A DNA stretch of 64,000 nt, from positions 1-64,000 of the forward strand of contig JAFUQX010000011.1 of assembly GCA_017472145.1 (NCBI GenBank), in the 5' to 3' direction. The notes beneath the pieces were generated by a model, which was given only the letters and a program-made list of their open reading frames with translations, was not told where the DNA came from and searched no databases. Position numbers and translations under genes: made by a program. This document shows positions 58,373 through 64,000 of this stretch, piece after piece. This DNA is from Ruminococcus sp. (GTDB taxonomy: Bacteria > Bacillota > Clostridia > Oscillospirales > Ruminococcaceae). Positions within the stretch are counted from its first letter, which is position 1; every line of letters starts with the position of its first letter.

Positions 58373-59848
58373 ATGCAGGGCGACATCTATGCAGACATCG
58401 CACGGCGTACCGGCGGTGATATTTACATCGGGGTGGTAGGTCCCGTCCGCACAGGAAAATCTACACTCATCAAACGTTTCATGGAACAGCTGGTCATCCC
58501 TCACATCGATGACCCCGGCCGCCGTACACGGGCAGTAGATGAGCTGCCTCAGTCGGCCGGCGGCAAGACCATCATGACCACCGAGCCGAAGTTCATTCCG
58601 GAGGAAGCGGTGGAGGTCACGCTGGGAGAAAATGCACGGATGAAGGTGCGTATGGTAGACTGTGTGGGCTATATCGTTCCCGATGCGCTGGGTTATATCG
58701 AAAATAACGCCCCCCGTATGGTAAAAACGCCGTGGTTTGAGGAGGAGGTTCCCTTTGGCATGGCGGCCGAGGTGGGCACACAGAAGGTGATCACGGAGCA
58801 TTCCACAGTAGGATTGGTGGTGACCACAGACGGAAGCATTACAGACATTCCCCGTGAGCAGTATGCAGAATGTGAGGAGCGTGTCATCCGGGAGCTTCAG
58901 CAGCTGGAAAAGCCCTTCACGGTTCTGGTGAATTGTGTGAATCCTCACAGTCCGGCTGCACAGGAGCTTTGCCGGCAGCTCCGTGAAAAATACAATGCGG
59001 CGGTGATCCCGGTCTGCTGCCCCGATCTCTCTGAGGAGGATATCAAGGGGATTCTCATGCAGCTTCTGTATGCCTTTCCGCTCCGTGAGGTGACGGTACA
59101 TACCGCACGCTGGATGAATGAGCTTGAGCCGAGCCACTGGCTGAGAGATTCTGTCTTTTCGGCCATCCGACAAACGGCTCAGGAGCTGCACGCTGTACGG
59201 GATGTGCCGAGGCTTGCGGAGCTTCCCTCTCTTTGTGAGCAGATCACAGATGCATCTGTTCTGGAAATTGATCTGGGAACAGGCAGTGCAAAGGTATCTG
59301 TGCATATTGATCAGTCCCTGTTCTATCAGATCCTGGGGGAAAAAACAGGGCTGGAGCTTTCCGGAGAAAGTGACCTGTTTCCGCTGCTGACGGAGCTGTG
59401 CCGGATCAAGAAGGAATATGCCCGGATCGCACCGGCGCTGGCGGAGGTAGAGGCCACCGGCTATGGAATTGTAATGCCGGAGCTTTCCGAGCTGTCCCTG
59501 GAAGAACCGGAGATCATCAAGCAGGGCGGAAAATATGGTGTGCGTCTGAAGGCCTCTGCGCCGTCCATTCATCTGATGAAGGCTTCTATCCATACAGCAG
59601 TGAGTCCTATTGTGGGAACAGAGAAGCAGAGCGAGGAGCTGATCATGTACCTGCTGGAGGGCTTTGAGGAAGACCCGGCCAGGATCTGGACATCCAATAT
59701 TTTCGGGAAGTCCCTGCATGAGCTGGTGAATGAGGGACTCCGGAGCAAGCTGGGCAAAATGCCTGCGGAGGCCCGAATGAAGCTTCAGGAAACCCTGGAG
59801 CGTGTCATCAACGAGGGCTGCGGCGGATTGATCTGCTTTATTCTGTAA
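58373..59848 (+). CDS. spoIVA: Stage IV sporulation protein A
   Basis: A 491-aa ATPase that polymerises on the forespore to form the coat base layer. The P-loop GPVRTGKST spans residues 23-31, followed by the SpoIVA-type stretches DDPGRRTRAVDELPQSAGGKT, VDCVGYIVPDALGY and GTQKVITEHSTVGLVVTTDGS (each within typical positions), and the C-terminal membrane-targeting end CGGLICFIL. Normal length. Shares a SigE-like promoter with the SPOCS/LysM gene. Confidence 0.96.
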   Translation: MQGDIYADIARRTGGDIYIGVVGPVRTGKSTLIKRFMEQLVIPHIDDPGRRTRAVDELPQSAGGKTIMTTEPKFIPEEAVEVTLGENARMKVRMVDCVGYIVPDALGYIENNAPRMVKTPWFEEEVPFGMAAEVGTQKVITEHSTVGLVVTTDGSITDIPREQYAECEERVIRELQQLEKPFTVLVNCVNPHSPAAQELCRQLREKYNAAVIPVCCPDLSEEDIKGILMQLLYAFPLREVTVHTARWMNELEPSHWLRDSVFSAIRQTAQELHAVRDVPRLAELPSLCEQITDASVLEIDLGTGSAKVSVHIDQSLFYQILGEKTGLELSGESDLFPLLTELCRIKKEYARIAPALAEVEATGYGIVMPELSELSLEEPEIIKQGGKYGVRLKASAPSIHLMKASIHTAVSPIVGTEKQSEELIMYLLEGFEEDPARIWTSNIFGKSLHELVNEGLRSKLGKMPAEARMKLQETLERVINEGCGGLICFIL

Positions 59849-59858
59849 TAGGAGCGTA

Positions 59859-59896
59859 AAACGGGCTGCTGCAAATCAGGCAACAGCCCGTTTTCT
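59859..59896 (+). terminator. Terminator of the spoIVA operon
   Basis: AACGGGCTG(CTG) and CAGCCCGTT pair and are followed by TTC. Confidence 0.82.
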
Positions 59897-59901
59897 ATGC
59901 C

Positions 59902-59930
59902 TTGACAATTTGCATATACAATGATAAAAT
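59902..59930 (+). promoter_or_regulatory. Promoter of the lipoprotein gene
   Basis: TTGACA (59902-59907), 17 bp, TAAAAT (59925-59930). Confidence 0.72.
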
Positions 59931-59959
59931 AAGTATAATCTCATGGAAAGGAGCGGTTT

Positions 59960-61093
59960 ATGGAACGGAAGAAGTATGCAGTCCTTGGAATGTGCATGTT
60001 CCTGCTGGCCGGATGTACGCCGGATGGGCCGTCACGGAGTGAGAGTCCTGCCGGGCCGCCCCTTGTGACGGAGGAAAATATATCTGTTTCTGTGGAAGAA
60101 TCTGCCGTGCAGGAAAACGCCTGTGAGCCGGAAACAGACGAATACCGGCTCCGATCTGTTTTCCTTGGGGAAGGAGCATATTCGCTGCAAGATGCGGCCG
60201 TATCCAATGAGGGGCTGATCTATTACTGTACCGGCCGGACGGATGAGGAGACCTTCGGAAATGCAGCCGAGCTGTATCAGCTGTTTCCGGACTATGCAGA
60301 GGAGGGATCCAGCCAGGCTGCGGTCTGCATGACACTGCTTTCAGATACGTTGGCCAGTGTGACCGCCTTTGATCTTCTGCCGGATGGAGGGATCTGTGCC
60401 CTTGTGTGCGGCGATCCCTTTGAAAGGCCGCCGGAGGAGTGGGATACATATTATGAAAGCCCTGAGAATCAGTGGGCTTTGCTTCTGTATGACAGAAGCG
60501 GCGTTCTGACGGGCACGGCCGATCTGACCGCCTTTTGGGATGTACCGGAGAGCCTTTTCTTTTCCGGAATCACAGCGGACGCACAGGGAAGGATATATCT
60601 TTCCGTTTTGTATGGAGATGTATGGCAGATCTGGGTGCTGGATGAAAGCGGTAATCTTCAGGAGCAGATTCCGGCAGAGATGTTTTCGGGGATCAGCCGC
60701 ATGAGCACCGGCCCGGATGGAGCACTGCTTATCTTTGGACAGAACGAGGACTATTGCAGCCTGCTGTGTGAGCTGGATGTGCAGTCCGGTTCGCTCCGGG
60801 AAATACGTACCTTTCCGGAGGGGGAGGCCCTTGTTTTCTGCCCGGGAGGGGAGGCCTCTGCGGCCTGCTGCTATGCCGATGAAACGGGTGTGTATTATGA
60901 GCAGCCGGATACAGAACGGGTGCAGGTGCTGCTCTGGGAGGATACGGGACTTAGCGGAGCCGATGTGTACTGGATGGAGCAGCTGGATGAGAAACGGTTT
61001 GCTGTGATCTATACAGATGAAGCCGGTGCTTCGGTTGCGGGCCTTCTTGAAAATATAGACAAAGATAAGTCGGAATCTGAATTTTTTGAATGA
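59960..61093 (+). CDS. Lipoprotein with beta-propeller-like repeats
   Basis: A 377-aa secreted protein: signal peptide and lipobox LLAGC (Cys19), an acidic linker, then a body of short repeats with Gly-rich turns (AVSNEGLIYYCTG, SGITADAQGRIYLSV, RMSTGPDGALLIFG) that resemble the blades of a beta-propeller. No enzyme motif. Anchored outside the cell; ligand unknown. Upstream of DAHP synthase by 117 bp and likely a separate unit. Confidence 0.75.
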   Translation: MERKKYAVLGMCMFLLAGCTPDGPSRSESPAGPPLVTEENISVSVEESAVQENACEPETDEYRLRSVFLGEGAYSLQDAAVSNEGLIYYCTGRTDEETFGNAAELYQLFPDYAEEGSSQAAVCMTLLSDTLASVTAFDLLPDGGICALVCGDPFERPPEEWDTYYESPENQWALLLYDRSGVLTGTADLTAFWDVPESLFFSGITADAQGRIYLSVLYGDVWQIWVLDESGNLQEQIPAEMFSGISRMSTGPDGALLIFGQNEDYCSLLCELDVQSGSLREIRTFPEGEALVFCPGGEASAACCYADETGVYYEQPDTERVQVLLWEDTGLSGADVYWMEQLDEKRFAVIYTDEAGASVAGLLENIDKDKSESEFFE

Positions 61094-61108
61094 GTTCAGG
61101 CAAACGGC

Positions 61109-61137
61109 TTGCAATTTCATGGGAAATCGTATAAGAT
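61109..61137 (+). promoter_or_regulatory. Promoter of the DAHP synthase gene
   Basis: TTGCAA (61109-61114), 17 bp, TAAGAT (61132-61137); moderate match. Confidence 0.55.
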
Positions 61138-61210
61138 AATAAATGTGTAAAATGTTTTAACGTTTTACGGATTTACAGTGCTGAAATGAGAGAAAAGGAG
61201 AAGAAAAGCT

Positions 61211-62239
61211 ATGAATATGAATTTTATCCGGAAGCTTCCGATTCCGCAGGATCTGAAGAAGGAATTCGCTCTGCCTCAGGAGATCGTTGCGCTGAAGGCG
61301 AAGCGGGATGAGGAGATCCGGAAGGTATTTACCGGTGAATCTGATAAAATGATACTGATCATTGGTCCGTGCTCTGCGGATCGTGAGGATGCAGTGCTGG
61401 ATTATGTCGGCCGTCTGGCCCGGGTTCAGGAGAAGGTTGCAGACAAGCTGCTCATCATTCCGAGAATCTACACCAACAAGCCCCGTACCACAGGTGAGGG
61501 CTATAAGGGAATGGTACATCAGCCTGATCCGGAAAAGCAGGAGGATATGCTTCAGGGTCTGATTTCCATGCGTCACCTGCATACAAAGGCCGTAGAGATG
61601 ACGGGTCTTACCTGTGCAGATGAAATGCTGTATCCGGAGAATTATCGTTATTTGTCCGATATTCTGTCTTATGTTGCGATTGGTGCACGTTCGGTTGAGA
61701 ATCAGCAGCATCGTCTGACGGCCAGCGGACTGGATATTCCGGTTGGTATGAAGAATCCCACTGGCGGTGATCTGTCTGTTATGATGAATTCACTGGTTGC
61801 AGCGCAGGCTTCCCACACCTTCCTGTATCGCGGCTGGGAGGTCCGCACCGAGGGCAATCCGCTGTCTCATGCAATTCTGCGCGGTTATGTGGATACAAAC
61901 GGCCGTTCTCTGCCGAACTATCACTTTGAGGATCTGATTGCACTGTACGATCTGTATCAGAAGAAGAATCTGGCGAACAAGGCGGTTATCGTGGACACGA
62001 ACCATGCCAACTCCGGCAAGAAGTATCTGGAGCAGGTTCGTATCTGCAACGAGGTGCTGCATAGCTGCCGTCATAGTGAGGAGATCCGCTCTTTGGTCAA
62101 GGGCTTCATGATTGAGAGCTACATTGAGGATGGGGCGCAGAAGATCGGAGAGGGTGTATATGGCAAGTCTATCACAGATCCGTGTCTGGGCTGGGAAAAG
62201 AGCGAGAATCTGATTTATCAGATTGCAGATCAGCTTTAA
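61211..62239 (+). CDS. 3-deoxy-7-phosphoheptulonate synthase, class I (AroG type)
   Basis: A 342-aa enzyme joining PEP and erythrose 4-phosphate, the first step to aromatic amino acids. GPCSADREDAV, RIYTNKPRTTGEGYKG (in pieces), KNPTGGDLSVMMN and the metal ligands in VDTNHANSGK are the AroF/G/H signature. There is no ACT or chorismate-mutase domain; feedback control, if any, would use the N-terminal extension FIRKLPIPQDLKKEF as in AroG. AAAAGGAG precedes the ATG. Partner of aroK at 50.7 kb. Confidence 0.95.
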   Translation: MNMNFIRKLPIPQDLKKEFALPQEIVALKAKRDEEIRKVFTGESDKMILIIGPCSADREDAVLDYVGRLARVQEKVADKLLIIPRIYTNKPRTTGEGYKGMVHQPDPEKQEDMLQGLISMRHLHTKAVEMTGLTCADEMLYPENYRYLSDILSYVAIGARSVENQQHRLTASGLDIPVGMKNPTGGDLSVMMNSLVAAQASHTFLYRGWEVRTEGNPLSHAILRGYVDTNGRSLPNYHFEDLIALYDLYQKKNLANKAVIVDTNHANSGKKYLEQVRICNEVLHSCRHSEEIRSLVKGFMIESYIEDGAQKIGEGVYGKSITDPCLGWEKSENLIYQIADQL

Positions 62240-62255
62240 TTGAATATACGATGAC

Positions 62256-62297
62256 AAAGGCTGGTGCGGAGTAAGATCTGCATCAGCCTTTTTTGGT
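62256..62297 (+). terminator. Terminator of the DAHP synthase gene
   Basis: AAAGGCTG and CAGCCTTTTTT form the outer stem with a paired GGA/TCT middle, followed by GG. The remaining 120 bp to 62418 hold no gene that I can support. Confidence 0.78.
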
Positions 62298-62418
62298 AAA
62301 TTATGATTTATCAGTCAGCGGCCGCATTGCTGAGCACAAGAAAGAAAAGTTTTCGGTCAAGCCTTTCTCAAAAGGCTTGCAGAGTCCGGGCCAACTCCGA
62401 TTTATACCGAACCCCTTA

Positions 62419-63876
62419 TTATCGATGCTCCTCCAGAAAAGTGCACAGCTCCTCTGCCTGATGAAGCGAAATTCCCAGGATTCTGTGGGTACGCCGGCGA
62501 GGTCCGCTCAGCGCAATGTACATGTTGCAAACATCATCCTTGGCGCTGAGCGGCGTTTTGCATATTTTAACGCCAATGACATGATGCAGCGGTGCCGCAA
62601 TGGTATAAAAGGAAAAGCCCTTACTGTAATGCAGCTGTATCTGCTTTTTGTTATATCCCACATATTCCGCCGGAATGGAAACCAACCGGATCAGCAGCAG
62701 CCATACTGCCGGAATCAGCGCAATAACGGCCAAAGAGAAAATAAGATGCTCCATATCCGGAAGAATCTCAGCTGTAAGCAGCAGAACCCCCAGGATCACA
62801 CCGATCAGAGTTACCGGCTGCCATACAAAATTCCATGCGGCTAAAATTTTCCCGCAGATTTTTCTGGGCGGCTCTTTGTCCGATATTTCGGGCATCAGTG
62901 CAGAAAGCGGAAGGGATGTGCTTTTTTTGGTGACCACAGGAATCAGTACCGGAAGGGACTGCCGTCCATTGCCATATCCGGGACAGGACAGATGCAGAGA
63001 GCTTACACCAAACATCTTCATCACAAGGTTCTGCTTGAAGATCACATAATTTACAGCCATAGGACGCAGGTGCGTGCGGCGGCGTGTGAGAATGCCCATA
63101 TGAACCGAAAGAAAATCTGTGCCGGCATGGGAGCGGAAGCGTCCGTAGTGCAGAAGATTGGCCGCAAAGGACAGCAGCCAGCAGGCCGCTAGAAATACAC
63201 ATATGGTGACGATCACGCTGGGAATGGCATGAAAGGTCCGGATCGCCGCATCATTGATCTCGTCAAAGGTCTGCCGTACATGAAGCTCCTCGAACAGATC
63301 TCTGGCAATGGCGCCGGCCTGGAAGAAAAAGGCAATGATATAGACGGTTCCGGTGAGACTGCTTGAAAACAGAAGCGAGAACAGCAGCGTCAGCAGAACG
63401 CCGGGCCGATGGGGCTTGTGCGGCCTGTCGGTGGGATGCAGAATCGGGATCACCTGACGCATCTGCTCCAGATCCTTTTTCCGCAGAAGAAGGGATATTT
63501 CTGAAACAGGCAGCTCGGAGATACGGGTATCCGCCTTGAGATGCATAATCTTCAGCGGACGCAGCAAATAAGAGTCTGTTTCTGTAGCAGTGGTGATCCG
63601 GTCACAGGGAATACAGATCCGATGACATGCCAATACGCCGCTTTCATAGCAGATCTGCTCTTTACTGTATTCAAACCGGCAGCAGTACCAGCGCAGGATG
63701 GCAAAGCCCAGAATCAGCAGGAAGATCAGAATATCAAACCATGCGCCTACAAACCAGTCGATCAGAGCCTGAGGCGAAAAGGGAAACAGCTGTACAGAGC
63801 GCAGAAGGGGAAAGATCAACAGCCACAGGTTCTTGATGCTGTAGCGCAGGATTTTGACAGGATGTTCATGATGCAT
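62419..63876 (-). CDS. PH-domain (bPH2, YdbT-like) membrane protein
   Basis: A 485-aa protein with about six membrane helices arranged as a pair near the N-terminus (LWLLIFPLL, ILIFLLILGFAIL), a pair in the middle and a pair near residue 400, separated by bacterial PH (DUF304) domains (YCCRFEYSKEQICYESGVL..., YGRFRSHAGTDFLSVHMGILTRRRTHLRPMAVNYVIFKQNL in segments, EYVGYNKKQIQLHYSKG). This is the three-domain form of YdbT. GGAGG precedes the ATG at 63876. It overlaps the end of the next upstream gene, the usual YdbS-YdbT pair. Confidence 0.85.
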   Translation of the reverse strand: MHHEHPVKILRYSIKNLWLLIFPLLRSVQLFPFSPQALIDWFVGAWFDILIFLLILGFAILRWYCCRFEYSKEQICYESGVLACHRICIPCDRITTATETDSYLLRPLKIMHLKADTRISELPVSEISLLLRKKDLEQMRQVIPILHPTDRPHKPHRPGVLLTLLFSLLFSSSLTGTVYIIAFFFQAGAIARDLFEELHVRQTFDEINDAAIRTFHAIPSVIVTICVFLAACWLLSFAANLLHYGRFRSHAGTDFLSVHMGILTRRRTHLRPMAVNYVIFKQNLVMKMFGVSSLHLSCPGYGNGRQSLPVLIPVVTKKSTSLPLSALMPEISDKEPPRKICGKILAAWNFVWQPVTLIGVILGVLLLTAEILPDMEHLIFSLAVIALIPAVWLLLIRLVSIPAEYVGYNKKQIQLHYSKGFSFYTIAAPLHHVIGVKICKTPLSAKDDVCNMYIALSGPRRRTHRILGISLHQAEELCTFLEEHR

Positions 63877-64000
63877 GGGAATCCTCCGTCTGTGCCCCGT
63901 CCGGAGACGGCCGTGTAAGAAGATAAGCGGTGAATGTATCGTACAGCTCCTGTGCATCCTTTCGTTTCAGAAACGGCAGGATCAGTGAGCCACCGTATGC
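63866..64000 (-). CDS. C-terminal end of a PH-domain (YdbS-like) protein
   Basis: The last 44 codons of a gene that runs in from the window edge (AYGGSLILPFLKRKDAQELY, then TFTAYLL), ending in a stop that overlaps the start of the YdbT-like gene by 11 bp. Paired YdbS-YdbT genes are usual in Firmicutes; here the name rests mainly on that pairing. Confidence 0.6.
   Translation of the reverse strand, partial: AYGGSLILPFLKRKDAQELYDTFTAYLLTRPSPDGAQTEDSHAS

Noticed and set aside
62293..62844. A 183-residue plus-strand frame near the right end
   Set aside because: It lies mostly antisense to the clear PH-domain gene and has no start signal.

Overview
The window looks like a Ruminococcus-type member of the Oscillospiraceae (low-GC Gram-positive Clostridia, but with moderately high GC). 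The signs are a dockerin-bearing GH26 mannanase of the cellulosome type, a type III glutamine synthetase, sporulation genes (sigG, spoIVA, a SPOCS/LysM coat-type protein behind a SigE-like promoter), an Rrf2-nifS-nifU cluster, and many textbook SigA promoters, almost all with a 17-bp spacer. I cannot name the species from sequence alone.

Layout. 1-250: end of a tRNA cluster (Lys, Leu). 256-1041: a CRISPR array with no cas genes in view, read on the minus strand from its own promoter and closed by a bidirectional terminator. 1.2-6 kb: an ECF sigma factor with its membrane partner, then the GH26-dockerin protein and a palindromic MITE-like element lying between two copies of a terminator. 6.2-9.4 kb: a preQ1-riboswitch operon, queD-queE-folE-queC-queF. 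9.4-18.2 kb: nth, secA, a methyltransferase and hslO on plus, facing CPBP, radical SAM, nspC and CAP-domain genes on minus. 18.2-21.5 kb: two identical tRNA-Gln genes and tRNA-Ala around an ion transporter with a structured leader. 21.6-28.5 kb: Cu/Zn-SOD-like and HEAT proteins, rrf2-nifS-nifU-nadA-mnmA, metY.

28.6-37.2 kb: a minus-strand sugar operon (PTS IIA-IIC-IIB, an EEP hydrolase, malQ, HPr, enzyme I), followed by coaX and divergent from a LacI regulator. 37.5-40.4 kb: MATE transporter, a 33-aa membrane protein, a second MITE-like element, and an unknown gene bracketed by tRNA-Thr 3'-end sequence. 40.5-45.1 kb: an FMN-riboswitch operon (ribD-ribE-ribBA-ribH-HAD phosphatase). 45.3-54.4 kb: glutamine synthetase III, a DtxR-type regulator, small proteins, sigG, aroK, an MGMT-type protein, nadE, pyrE. 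54.4-55.5 kb: tRNA-Arg, a candidate small RNA, and an XRE regulator behind three evenly spaced operators. 55.6-64 kb: trmO, the SPOCS/LysM-spoIVA operon, a lipoprotein, DAHP synthase and PH-domain membrane proteins.

The genes are mostly housekeeping. Iron-sulfur assembly (nifS, nifU) sits next to users of sulfur or clusters (mnmA, nadA), the riboflavin operon appears to carry its own missing phosphatase, and the PTS operon encodes the whole phosphorelay. The least ordinary parts are the self-contained CRISPR unit, the terminator-associated elements, the XRE operator array, the HPr lacking Ser46, and several structured leaders.
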